A stretch of 64,000 bases of DNA from Saccharina japonica. Its lineage: Eukaryota; Sar; Phaeophyceae; Laminariales; Laminariaceae. The position numbers and the translations under genes are program-made. How positions within the stretch are numbered: the first letter of the stretch is position 1; each line of letters begins with the position of its first letter. Below the pieces are notes generated by a model. It made no database searches, had not been told where the DNA came from, and saw nothing but the letters and a program-made list of their open reading frames with translations. Positions 1 to 11,700 of the stretch are shown here, piece by piece. The DNA is taken from the NCBI GenBank assembly GCA_008828725.1, contig MEHQ01000781.1:1-64000 (forward strand), given 5' to 3'.

Positions 1-196
1 ACTGCTATTATTGCTGTACGTGTTGTACTACACTCGTACTGCTGAGAGAGGCCTCTGCACGGGGTATCCGAGCCAAAGGTAAGGATAATCCCAATAGAAA
101 ACGCCTTGGGGGCAGCGGTCCCTCCCCTGATGTCGGCCCGGTGTGTTCGGTTCCGCCTGTTATACTTGTTCAAGCACTCCAATAGAATGTACTTGT

Positions 197-242
197 CATA
201 TCATATCATATCATATCATATCATATCATATCATATCATATG
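197..242. repeat. (CATAT)n microsatellite
   Basis: A pure pentanucleotide run of about nine CATAT units, about 25 bp upstream of the target-site duplication of the hAT-like element. No gene is visible before it in bases 1-196. Confidence 0.95.
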
Positions 243-402
243 AACAACAGACAGAGGGACAGAGTGGTGTAAATCAGGGTTCGAATTAGTGCTCCAGCAA
301 CATGTGCGCGTAGCGCACATCGGGCATATTAGGATATGCATCGGGCATATTAGGATGTGCGCGTAGCGCACACCGAGCCGGAGGCGAGGTGCGCTCCCCG
401 CA

Positions 403-482
403 GGGGCCCCCGGAGGGCCCCCGGAGGGCCCCCCGGGAGGGCCCCCCGGGAGGGCCCCCGGAGGGCTCCCGGAGGGCCACCG
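403..482. repeat. GGGCCCCCGGA minisatellite
   Basis: Tandem 11-14 bp units of GGGCCCCCGGAG, almost wholly G and C, inside the hAT-like element. All frames stay open across it because of composition, so the overlapping open frames are not taken as genes. Confidence 0.9.
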
Positions 483-987
483 GAGTCGAAAATTTTGGAC
501 GTATGTATGGAGGTCGCCTCCTCAGATGATGTCGGCCGTGTCGGGGTCTTGAGCAGGGTTGGCCGAGGCCTTGACGCGCACTTTTCTTTCTTATATGTGG
601 CAAGGAGGCGCCTCCACAAAACCTCCCTCGCATCTCGCAAGGAGAGATCTCATAGGTTAGAGTGTGGGAGTGGGGTTCGTTCTTTTAGAGGACCCTTCAC
701 TCCCTGGTAGCGTTCTGGGTTTGTATTCCCGAACGTCAACCATATGAAGACCATCCATGATGGCAGGTCTCGTAGGCCGGACGTTGGTTAACGTATCTTC
801 ATGGTTGGCATTTGTGATCAGAGGTTGACGGTGTCCTCGTACCCTATCCTCCACATATGTGCGTAAATATACTCAAAATGTGCGTCTCATTCGCGGTCTT
901 GCAAATAAATAACACATAGACAAGCATAGACAGAACCTGCTCCACATAACTGCAATGGATGTCAGCGCGCAGGTCAACTCAAAACAA

Positions 988-1150
988 AAATCGCCTGCGG
1001 CGAAAACAGACCCAGAAAAAAATCACCTGCGGCGAAACTAGGCCCGAAAAAAAAAATTCGCCTACGGCGAAATGGACTGCACAATTTTTTGGCCTGCGGC
1101 CAAAAAGTGTGCGGAGGCCTAAAAAATATGTGCGCAAAGCCGCACATCTA
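988..1150. repeat. Palindromic CGCCTGCGGCGAAA repeats
   Basis: Successive short palindromes (TCGCCTGCGGCGA, TCGCCTACGGCGA, TGGCCTGCGGCCA) are separated by A-rich spacers about 35-45 bp apart. Each could fold as a hairpin. They are subterminal to the right end of the hAT-like element and may be transposase-binding repeats (inference). Confidence 0.6.
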
Positions 1151-2442
1151 TATACTGTTTTTTTTGTGCGCAAAAGCTGATATTTCAGATTTTTGGTGCA
1201 ATTGCGCACGTTTCACCAACTAATTCGAACCCTGGTGTAAATGGTACTGGTATGTGATACAAGGGCTCCGCTCCGCGGGCGGCTGACGCCGCCCGCTACG
1301 CTCGCGCAACGAAAAGGGCAGAAGAGGCCAATGATGTATGTAGTGCAAGCACCGACTTGAAAATGCCAAGAGGTGCATGGTGCACAGCGAACGAACGGCG
1401 GACTTGACATGCATGCAAAACATGTTCGGGATGTGCATTGGCTCCATGCTCCAGGACGACAAAGCTGTGTATGTTCGAAAGAGAAAGCACAGCAACACGG
1501 CTCACAGCACAGCGCTGCGCGCTGCCTGCTGTGGGGGGTGTGATTTGTGCCTTTTTCGTGATTATGTGTGGTGCTACAACAGGGGTCCGCATCTGAGATA
1601 GACCTGTTTTTTTCAGTATGCCGGTAGTTTTACCGAAAGAAAGAAGGCAACAAATCACACGCCGTTTGTGTTCAACGGTGCCGTGAGTAAAAATGGAAAT
1701 TCGCGTTTGCGTCTTTTTGTTTTTCGTGCATTTTTTTTTTAGTATTCAACTTCGAAGGCAGATTTCGTATGGGATTCCAAATGGCCAATTTTCAATACAC
1801 TTATTTTCCGAAGGCTGTGAAAATCACATTCTAGACAAGACATTCAAAACATTATCACGGGGAAGAGTGGTGATAGGCTATACGATCGTCATCATGCAAC
1901 TTGTTTTGGTAAAAAATGTTCATTTTTGATGGCGCTGAAAAAAAATCCGTTTCTGGGTCTTTTCCTATCGCCAGTCGGATCGAGATTGTAGTTTACTGTG
2001 CTCCTATCGGGGGCGTTTTAAACGAGGGTTGAAAACTGCTTCGTGTCCTGCTAGCGGGTTCAAGGAGGTGCACCTTTCACCTGCTGCGCTGTGAGCAGCA
2101 GCAGCAGCAGTCAAGCCAGCAACGGGGGTGTTTTGGTTGCTGCTGTGCGGTGCGACCGTGTGCTACGTAGTGGAGTGGTGAGAGATGAGGTGGGCTTCGA
2201 AAACGTTTTCGATCGAGACATCCGATCCACGCATCCCGTCGGAAAACTCGAGTTTTTCTCGAAAAAGTTGGGATGGAAAAGGCTTTTTTCAGAAGTATAA
2301 TCAGACGTATAAGAAAGCCCGATTTTGTCTCCGCTCGAAAACTGACTTTTTCGATCCACGTATCCGACTGCGTAACATTTGGCCTGAGGAACTCATGCGG
2401 TAGATATATCTTTGGATCGCAAGGTCCGCAGAGGTAATTATC

Positions 2443-3801
2443 CAAGGGTACGCGCGGTAAAGGTCGGGACGGGAAAATGTGGTCGGGACGGGAACGGTAC
2501 GGTACGGGAATGGGAAACCGTCAGATTTTTCGTTCCCGACCGCGATTTCCCGACCGGTACCATCGTCAGTTTCTGTTCCCGAGCTTTACCGTCCCGCGGT
2601 AATGGCCGTGTTCCCGTTCCCGACTGTTTCCCATCCCACTGTCTGCCCATTCCCGACTATTCCCGTCCCGCTGTCCGCCCAGTCCCGACTATTCCCATCC
2701 CACTATCATATAAGTGATTCCCGTCCCATCCCGACCATGGGGCACAGCTTCTCCCATCCCGCATCTCACTATTGGGGCAGATATTCCCATTCCATTTACC
2801 GCCGATTTCTTCGTTTTCCCATCGCATGACCATGGATGGATGCAAGTGCGTATACTGCATTTTTACTCGTATATTTCCGAACTATAAAAACAAATCGTCT
2901 ATTATTTCCTTTTTTTTCCCCTCTCGTTTTATTTTTTATTTTGAACACGATCCTAAAATTTGTATCAACCATTCAATCGGCCCCACTCACACTTCGCTAT
3001 TTGAAATAATGGTACGTACGTATAAATAATCGTACATTTGGGAAATTATTATGTCAAAAATAAAACCAACAAGAAACCCACACCACCACCCGGCCCAAAG
3101 ACAAAACATGGCATCAAGCATGGACGTTGTTGGGGGTGGAGGATCCCGGCGGATCTGCTTCGGCGCCTCAAGCAGCGCCAAAGCAACCAGCCCCGGTTCC
3201 TGCTCCTATTGGTAGTGTTCTCGCGAATGTTATACTCGTCCATCGTAGCATATCAATACGTACGTCGAAGTCACAAGTCGGTGATATAACTAGACACGTA
3301 GAAGCTACGAGGAGTACAGTACTCGTACTCGAAGAAGACTTTTGATTATATTTCTCTCTTTTCAGCCGTTGTCTCCACAGCCTGTGTTCCCGACCGTGTT
3401 CCCAACCATTCTCGACTACGTTTCCCGACTGCGTTTCCCGACCGTATTTCCGACCCGGTTCCCGACCTATTCCCGACCCCTATTGCAGACCCATTCCCGA
3501 CCTATTCCCGACCTATTCCCGAACCGTTCACCGATCATTTCCCGTACCACCGAAAAATGATTCCCGTACCGTACCGTACCGCCAAAACTCGGTTCCCGTC
3601 CCGTCCCGTACCGCCAAAGAATCGTGTCTTCCCGTCCAATCCCGTCAACCAAATGGTTTCCCACCTTCCCGTCCCATTCCCGTCCCGCGGTAAACAGACG
3701 GGAACATTTTCCCATACCGCCCCTCGGGACCCCAATTTTTTTCCGCCTGCGGCGGGCAAAACGATCCCATCCCGTACCGCGCGGCACCGCGCGTACCCTT
3801 G
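2443..3801. mobile_element. hAT-like element with GTCGGGACGGGAA-rich arms
   Basis: The 1359-bp element has a perfect 15-bp terminal inverted repeat CAAGGGTACGCGCGG (2443-2457 and 3787-3801) and an exact 8-bp TSD TAATTATC (2435-2442, 3802-3809). The arms consist of degenerate GTCGGGACGGGAA / TTCCCGTCCCGAC repeats in opposite orientation (about 2460-2830 and 3375-3780), so the whole element can fold back. The centre (about 2880-3350) is different, AT-rich DNA with a short Ala/Pro-rich open stretch near 3127-3215. No transposase is recognisable. Confidence 0.85.
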
Positions 3802-4204
3802 TAATTATCCCGCACGCGACTGCCCAAAAACATGTACGGCGAGAAGCATGAAATCCTGTTCAAACAAAAACACGCCCGTGAGACACGGCTTGAACACGGT
3901 CGAGGCCGCCTCTGGCAGAGTAGGCAGAGTAGGGGTCGGCGAGCACGATGACAAAGTACCGATTCGCGAGGTGCCATCTCATCGCGAGGTATAGCGAAAA
4001 CGGTCCAAATCTACCTCTAAGAGAAGCCGAAGAGCGCTCAAATCAGACCAACAATATTGTACATATATTTATAAGATAGCCTCCCAACCCAAACGCAAGT
4101 ACAGTCAGTCTGCATTACTACAGGGCTGTTCGGTGAGGCGATATAATACCGATATCGAACAAATAACGCAAACGGCAATGAGCTCACGAGAGCACCCTGC
4201 AGAC

Positions 4205-4290
4205 TGAGAGGAGACGGGGGAGGAGGAAGAGGAGGTGTAGGAGTGGCAGCAGGAGGAGGAGGAGAGGGGGGGAGGAGGAGCAACACGATG
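4205..4290. repeat. (GGA/GAG)n purine tract
   Basis: An imperfect purine-rich GAGGAGG run. Poly-Ser/Pro/Leu frames on the opposite strand are artefacts of the repeat. Bases 3810-4204 hold nothing I can support. Confidence 0.7.
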
Positions 4291-4480
4291 GGTGGATCCA
4301 GTGCACGAAATATAGTGCATTGTTGCGCATATTTAATTTCACTGTTATATCTTCGCGAACACCCTTGTCATACAAAAGGACCATCGTCAACATTGAGGGT
4401 GCAAAATAGAAATACAAAGGCAGCAAATAAAAATCCTTTGGCCCCTTCAATTCGTGTCAGGACGATTCTTATTTTACTGG

Positions 4481-5217
4481 TGCTTCCCGTCCACGCCGAT
4501 ACCAGCAGAACAAAATATAAACCGCGAATTTACGTCCACGGCTGTCGTTACGCTTCTTTCCAAAACATCTTCGCCGTATAACTCACTCATGTCCAGGCGT
4601 GTTACATTTTCGCAACACTACGTACATCTTCGCAACACTTACAAGATACGTATATATGAATATCCTACTGCTGCTGATGCTGATGCGTCAGCAAAGAAAA
4701 CTCGCTTGGCCCCTTCGTGTCCGGGCTTCGTGCATTGCCTTAAAACGGAATTTTACTCGTGCTTCCCGTCCACGCCGATACCAGCAGAACAAAATATAAA
4801 CCGCGAATTTACGTCCACGGCTGCCGTTACGCTTCTTTCCAAAACATCTACGCCGTTTAACCCGCTCATGTCCAGGCGTGTTACATTTTCGCAACACTAC
4901 GTACATCTTCGCAACACTTACAAGATACGTATATATGAATATCCTACTGCTGCTGATGCTGATGCGTCAGCAAAGAAAACTCGCTTGGCCCCTTCGTGTC
5001 CGGGCTTCGTGCATCGCCTTAACACGGAATTTTACTCGTGCTTCCCATCCACGCCTCCACCAGCAGAACAAAATATAAACCGCGAATTTACGTCCACGGC
5101 TGCCGTTACGCTTCTTTCCAAAGCATCTACGCCGTTTAACCCACTCATATCCAGGCGTGTTGCATTTTCGCAACACTCCATCTTCGCAACACCTACCAGA
5201 TACATACCAGACATGCA
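4481..5217 (+). repeat. 279-bp satellite, about 2.6 copies, one frame open throughout
   Basis: Near-identical units begin at 4481, 4760 and 5039, so the period is exactly 279 bp (93 codons). Because the period is a multiple of three, a 255-codon frame (4454-5221) stays open over all copies and repeats segments such as PAEQNINREFTSTA and PTAADADASAKKTR. Differences between copies are few and include both silent and replacement changes. There is no signal peptide, known domain or splice context, so I annotate DNA repeats rather than a gene. A decayed continuation follows. Confidence 0.85.
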
Positions 5218-5229
5218 TTAATATCCTGC

Positions 5230-5745
5230 TGCTGGTGCTGCTGCTTCCGCCCCACGCCTATAACAGCGACACAGCAAACGAACTCGCAAAACTTGCTATT
5301 AAATAATTCTGCGGTTGTTGCGGCTGCTTTAGTTTTCCACTCACGCCTACGAGTATAATAACGAAACACAACAAACAACCTGATTGACACGCACACCGGG
5401 TTTCTCGCGTCACCGAAACACTTACACTCCTGCTGCTCCTGCTGCTGTTAAATACCCTACTCCTGCTGTTGCTGCTGCTTCCGTCGCGCTTGTAACAGCA
5501 AAACCAAAAACAAACCTCGCTTGACACGTGTCCGGGATTATTGCGGCACCGTTATATTTTACGTATCTACTGCTGCTGCTGATTCCCCTTCACGCTCCCA
5601 AAAGCAAAACAAAACACAAATTACTTTGCTTCGCCCAGTGATGTCCGGGCTTGTTACGTAGTCCCACCACTTGACATTCCGCCGCTGCTGCTTTCCTCTC
5701 GGGTCTATACGTGCGAAAACGGAAAACCAGCTCGTTCACAGCCCC
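5230..5745. repeat. Decayed continuation of the satellite, about 110-bp sub-units
   Basis: Four or five diverged blocks share the order CTGCTGCTGCTTCC, CACGCC, AACAGCAAAACAAA, CTCGCTTG, GTGTCCGGGCTT with the 279-bp array. The array is homogeneous on the left and increasingly degenerate to the right, as expected if only the left end is still being amplified. Confidence 0.6.
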
Positions 5746-5919
5746 CAGAGGGTTGCTGCGCAGATAATCTTGACTTTAAGTAGCACTTTCGTGCGTCAAC
5801 CCCTGCTCAGTCACGCCTTGAGCGTTTTCAACATGAACTCCTCAACCTGTTTCAATAGTTTGTTTTTAACAAAACGAGAGCGCATCACGCATCACGTCAA
5901 GCAAGGGATCAAGAGGGCA

Positions 5920-6000
5920 AACAAAGGAGTCAAGCGAAAAAACAAGCATACGAGCAAGCACGCATACAAGCAAACAAGTAAACAAGCAAACAAATCTAGG
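5920..6000 (+). repeat. AAGCAAACAAGC minisatellite
   Basis: Imperfect tandem AAGCAAACAAGY / AAGCATACGAGC units. Low complexity; no gene is supported around it. Confidence 0.7.
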
Positions 6001-6189
6001 GATCAATAAGCGAGTTTAAGGCGATGTCTGCGGACCGTGTACGGAAGAAGACGAGGGTCGCCCGTTTGGGAATGAAAGGACCCCCGTGCAGCAAAATTGT
6101 GGCCGTAGACCAAATATGTATTGGTACCAAATGGACATTTTCCCGGAATAGTTTCACTTTTCATCTCCGGCCGCCGGTCTTTTCTCGCG

Positions 6190-6300
6190 CTATCGGCTGC
6201 GGGGCACGCAGGGGCCCCGCGTGTACACCACGGCGCAAGTGCGGGTCCCGGTCGAAGCCCATGGGGCGTGCTCTGGGCCTTCGAAGTCGCGAAATCTGGC
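6190..6300. repeat. Dispersed repeat, copy 1 (partner at 12285-12400)
   Basis: Shares GCGTGTACACCACGGCGCAA and a following GC-rich block (CCCGGTC..CTTCGAAGTCGCG) with the sequence just upstream of threonine synthase exon 7. Diverged, same orientation. Confidence 0.55.
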
Positions 6301-6933
6301 AAATAACTCAGGGGAGACGTTCCGACTTGACACCGCCTTGGAGCTACATGAAAAACCTGCCGTACGACTTTTGTTTGTCCGTGTGAATTTGGATGGTTCA
6401 TTTTTGACACGCCGCATGAACGGAACGTACACACCACGCACCACGCACGAGACAACAAGGACCACACCCATATGGAACGAGGCACACATCTAGCGCCATG
6501 CATCAGTAGTAGTTAATACATTGTTGCATGCGTCTGCTCTCTATGGGTTGTGTACAGCAGTAGCAGTTGTACGAGACGCTTCAAAAATTACACGCGCATT
6601 ATTAACCCTATGTATGTAAATTTGTAATTTGGTTCCAATATTATTTTGGAATCTACGTAGAGTACACATACATGCACAGATCTACGAGTTCGTATATATG
6701 TACAGCAGTACGCATATCATATCTAGCTCTCTCTTCTACGAGCGATAGGCCGATCTACATACGTACGATTACAAGTACTTTGGTACAGTAGTAGGAGTAC
6801 TACTGCTGCTGTACTTTACGGGGACTTGTGTCTAGTCTAGACTACACACTACAAAGCAGCCAAGGTGCCCCTTATCGAACAGCACAGCAGTACAGCAGAA
6901 GAAACTGCAGAACACGCAGCAGCCAGCCGCTGT

Positions 6934-7299
6934 TCAGATTGTTGCGTTTGTGGCGGCTGTTGTTGTGTCCTGTATGCGTGCGCCGGGCCCGTAGTAAACA
7001 GCTACGAGTAGCAGGAGGAATCCAGCAGATCCAGTTGTGACAGCTTCGAACAACGAGTACTGCTTTGCTGTGTTCTGTCTTTCATTGTGTATGCGTGTGT
7101 GTTTGATGTATGCGATTCCGGATTGCACAGCATTCGCATCCTCAGCACGGCGTGCGTCCACCTGTGCTTGCACTGCAGCTATAACGGCATGCTCATTTTC
7201 TTCTGCCTGGGTTTGCGCAGCAGCCAAAGCCGCCCGAACGTCGTGCGCAGCAGCAACCCGAATAACCTCAGCCTCCGGCGACTTGCTCTCCTCGGACAT
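6934..7299 (-). CDS. Hypothetical protein with Ala/Glu-rich helix and one membrane segment
   Basis: A 121-codon frame starts at ATG 7299 (MSEESKSPEAEV). Residues about 10-60 are an Ala/Glu/Gln-rich amphipathic helix (coiled-coil-like). A hydrophobic segment follows at about 87-103 (GFLLLLVAVYY), then a polar tail. The acidic start and helical heptad character look more protein-like than neighbouring shadow frames. I recognise no family. It lies downstream of threonine synthase on the same strand. It could be a small single-exon gene, the first exon of a longer one, or chance. Confidence 0.35.
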   Translation of the reverse strand: MSEESKSPEAEVIRVAAAHDVRAALAAAQTQAEENEHAVIAAVQAQVDARRAEDANAVQSGIAYIKHTRIHNERQNTAKQYSLFEAVTTGSAGFLLLLVAVYYGPGARIQDTTTAATNATI

Positions 7300-8084
7300 A
7301 CTGGGAACTCAAAACTAGTCTGTATCACATCTTGGACCTGTAGCTCTGACTCTGCTGCACTGCGCTATCACGTGCAGGTCACAACTACGAACTGGACCAG
7401 GTGGATGTATATCACGGGCTACGATTCATACTACCGTGTATTTCTGCATTCATCTGGTTGGCCAAACTTCTTAGGTACGTACAAAACTCAGATTCTCTCA
7501 TTCTTCCGAGAATGTTCTGCCTCTGATTTTAATATCACCCGCGCTCTACAGCAACGATTAAAAACAACAAAACCGCTAATACCCGTCACGGGTATGGATA
7601 ACACTTCATACTCGCCGAGAATTTGAGCCCAGGGCACCCGGATATCCAGCTGTTCGACGGGCACCCTTAGACGAGTACTCGGCTGCTAATCGCGTACCAG
7701 GGTACCCGCCCAAAAGGTATTACGTACGAGTGAATACTCATATCTAGGACCGGGGCGGGACTCGTCGGGCAACAGCTCTGTCACAACTATCTTCTGTATA
7801 CTCAGCTGTACAGCGCAGAACAGCCGTGATAACTGCAGTACCACCGTGAGATCGACTTTAAATCCTACAAAAAATAGTAAGATCGACTTCAGAAACAAAA
7901 CAAGTCGTTGAGCCTGGACACCAACCTGAAGTTTATTAACACCGGGAGCCCACTGTACCTCAGGTACTATATTATCTCGTGACAGTTGTTTCGTTAGGAA
8001 TGGCCGTCGCTACTACTTTTACAGTCTATGCCACAGATTTGCTCCAAAAATTAAACTATGAAGCATGTGCGATCTATTTTTTAC

Positions 8085-8145
8085 CTTGCGACACCCCCGG
8101 GATTTCAAGTGACCAACATCCCGAAGGGGAACCTTGTAAGTCTTA
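8085..8145 (+). repeat. GCGACACCCCCGGGATTTCAAG dispersed repeat, copy 1
   Basis: The pattern TTGCGACAC..CC..GGGATTTCAA..CC.AAGGGGAA recurs at 12950-13000 (plus) and 16805-16862 (reverse). About 55 bp, moderately conserved. Function unknown. Confidence 0.6.
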
Positions 8146-8769
8146 CAAAATGCATGAGGTCGAAAACAATCTGAACCCTTGACTGTTAATATTAATAGTG
8201 TACTGTGTAGAATCCTAAATCTGACTCAAATTGCAAGTGTCTTGTCCCCGCGACGAGAGTGCGGTTCTATAAAATGGGTCACCTATGGCTGCCGTCGATA
8301 TCAAGAAGTGCAGGTGGGAAGGAAGGGCCTCTATCAGACCCCACGTTTCCATTTTTCACTTGAATCCTCAGAAATACCGTCATAGTCAAGAACACACCAT
8401 CTATCTATAATCCATCCACAGAATACAATTTTAGTCACGAGAAGGTCGTCTATCTATGATCAGTCGTCAATGCATGAGCGGCGCAAGAGACGTGGAGGCA
8501 TCCCTGCGCTTTGTAGCAAAACGCCTCCAAGGTGTAGCAGAATTTGGTTCGAAAAGCAGAGAGTTGGATCAAACTCATAAAAGTCAATATTGTGTTCGTC
8601 GGACGGGATGGTGACCGAGTAGGCTATTCCCGGGTGGCCATATGTAGTAACACTCATCAGAACCCACAATGGACCCACACACTATTAATAGGTTTAATAT
8701 GCCCCTGTGCTCAAACATGTGCTTAGACACCATGGTTGGTTATGATTACTGTGTTCCTCCGTAAATAGT

Positions 8770-11700
8770 TTAAAAAGTGAACGGTGAAGGTTTGGGGGGG
8801 GGGTAACACAGGACGCGACCAACACCACCGTCACGGTTATGGCTCGCCCATTTCAAATCGTCTGGAGTGTTTTTGAAGCGGGTGGGCAGGTCCCAAAGCA
8901 GCAGCAAAAAAATAATACGAGTGTTCTTAGGGCTTGCCTTTTTCAGGTCGTTCGGCATCTTCGTGGAGCGGGTAGGCAGGTCCCACAGAACCTGCAGCGC
9001 TTCCGGCGCCGGCGGAAGCTCGTTCACTACCTGAACGCCACAAGAGAGGGGCATGGGTTGGTTCTCGCTACATAGATGTTACGTGGAGACACTGCCAGCA
9101 ATTGTGACAAAAACAACAGCGCCGCCCGCCGACCGCAGTTAACACAGCGCAGCAGACACGACAAAGCAGTCAGCGGAAGTAGCAGCAGCAGCAGTATAAA
9201 AAGAAAAAAGGGCGACGTGAAAAGCAACAGCATTAACAATAACCACAATCACCAACCCCCCAGGGTCATACGGCCATGCATGACATGAGTACACCTCCAC
9301 AGCCACCACCATCGCCAAAGCGGAAACCGTAACCACCCCACTCCCGGCCAACAACAACAAACGCACCGACAATAAAAAAAGGTCCTCGCCACCATTCCCA
9401 CAACCCCCAACCACCACCACCAACGTCCAAACCACGACAACCACCACCACCACGACCACTGCCAATACCAGTACCACTGCCACTACCAACTCACTTTAGA
9501 CACGGCGTCGGGAAACTTGGCCGGGTGGGCTGTCGCCAGCACAACCGTCCTGGACTTCTCGAGCCCCAGCTGCAAGGGAGCGGCAGCCCCGACGGAGGAG
9601 TGGGGGCACAAGAGGTACTTATCCTCCGTCCAGAAACGGCCGATCGTCTCCAAGTTTTCCGCCATCGCTACCCGCGAAGAACTGAACGTTTCCTGGGCCT
9701 CAGTCAGCAGGGACCCTGTCACGGTGAGCTTGCCTGGGCGAGACCCGTGAGAGTCAAGTGGTGGTTACAGCGGTTCAGAGTGCGTCGGATCAAGACGACG
9801 GGTTTGGGGCGTGGGGGTGGGGGACTGGTTGGGACGCATGCTACGATAGAGGTGCATCATATTTTTTCTGAGCTCCTCACTTAAGGAGCGTCATACCTCA
9901 CCGAAAAAATGATTTTGAAGGAAAACAAAAGTTCTGCCGGATGAGAAATCTCATGACCGAAGTATGTTTTGAAACATTATTCGTCACAAAAATGAAAGTC
10001 CGACGAATTTCGGTTAAGGAGCCCGATCGTGCAGAACTGATTCAGCCAAAAAGTGCTACCTCTCCTGCAGCACGCGTCTTGGTAAAAACAAAATTGACGC
10101 GCACCCTAAACGCACCGGAACTAGCACATGGGAAGACAAGACAAGACAAGACAAGACAGGCCAACAGATAGACAGACAGACAGAGAAACAGAGGTATACG
10201 TCCCTTCTCCTTGATGAGGCACCAGAGAAAGTGAAGACACGAGACACTCGAGGTACTTGAGATACACATACACTTATTACGGCCATAATAATCATCACCA
10301 AATCCGTGGGTTTTGATTAGTTTTACTACAATAGTCCCCCCGTGATAGTGCTACAGTAGGGATAATACTAATCCTAGGGTATATACTAATCCTGGTATAC
10401 TAATCCTCGCACACGAATCCTATGCTGGTATACTAACCCTGGTATACTAATCCTAGGGTATACACAAACCCTGGTATACTAATCCTAGGGTATACACAAA
10501 CCCTGGTATACTAATCCTGCTAAGTGATAGTACACCGACCAACAGACCAAAGACTGGCGGACGGATATATAGACGGACCGACCGGACACAACCGACAGAC
10601 AGACAGAGACAGACAGACAGACAGACAAACTTTTCCTTTATCCCTACCATATGCTATCGTGTTCATTGTGGTAGCAGAAACAAAAACAGAAACAGTCAAC
10701 GAACGAACAACAAGAAGAAGCAAAAAGAAGAACGAACAAAGCAGGTGCCCACGAGACGACCGATGATGAAACATGAAACATTGTACTGGTACAGACTACC
10801 AGGTATACCGGTATACGTATACAACAACGAAACTAACGGCAACACATCAACAACAACGGAAAATCAGTGCGCGAACAGCAACGACAACAGCAGAATATCA
10901 GTGCGCGAAGAGCACGAACCTGTCTCTTCGAAGCCCGCTAGCCAGCCGGCGAGCTTGTCCCCGTCGTCCCCCACCAAGTGAAAGAGGAATCGTTCGAAGT
11001 TGGACGAGACGCAGATGTCCATGCTGGGCGCCAACGTAGGCACCACCCCTTCCCGCCAGTACTTCCCGGTCGAAAAAAACCTTCCGGCGTGACATGGACG
11101 AAAGAGGACGAAAGATCACAAGGACGAAAGAGGACGAAAAAGTCGCGTCAACTCAATTGTTTTCGAAATCTAGTATACAAGGCGAGTTACATTTTTCGTA
11201 TGGCCGACGATGAAATCGTCACTAACAACAGTCAAGCTTTCCACGCCTCCGACAAATGAACGATTCATTTTTTTGGATCGATTCTTTTTTATGGATTGCT
11301 TCCTTTCTATGGATTGATTCCTTCGTATCATAGCCACTTCATGATCTAGATCGCCCACAACCATGAGCACAACGACCAACGTAGTACCAACACCAGCACA
11401 ACCACCAACACCATCAGCACCACCACCTTGCTTCATACAATATAACCAGTATGCTCGCAAATATTTCGGCAAAATTGGGCGTTTATAAGAGCTTTAAACT
11501 GGCATAATCAGATTTCGTTTTAGTTTGGGAGGGGTCGAGCTAGCCAGTATAGTTGGGAGGAAACATGGTATATATAGCATAATTGAGTATGCTCACTTTC
11601 CCATCTAAACGTATAAAACTAATAAAAACGAGCAGAAAGGACATACCTGGTATTTTATATACCGCGTAACACTTACTATGAATAGTGATACTATTAGTAA

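Larger units (their letters stand above)
275..1234. mobile_element. Non-autonomous hAT-like DNA transposon
   Basis: The 960-bp element is bounded by a perfect 16-bp terminal inverted repeat, CAGGGTTCGAATTAGT at 275-290 and its reverse complement at 1219-1234. It is flanked by an exact 8-bp duplication GTGTAAAT at 267-274 and 1235-1242. An 8-bp TSD and a CAGGG terminus are hallmarks of hAT elements. The interior has no transposase frame. It holds a GC-rich minisatellite (403-482), palindromic GTGCGC/GCGCAC motifs near both ends, and repeated TCGCCTGCGGCGA palindromes (about 988-1075). It was probably mobilised in trans. Confidence 0.88.

Noticed and set aside
10360..10522. CRISPR-like regular repeats
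   Set aside because: Units are adjacent with no unique spacers and the DNA is eukaryotic; it is a minisatellite.
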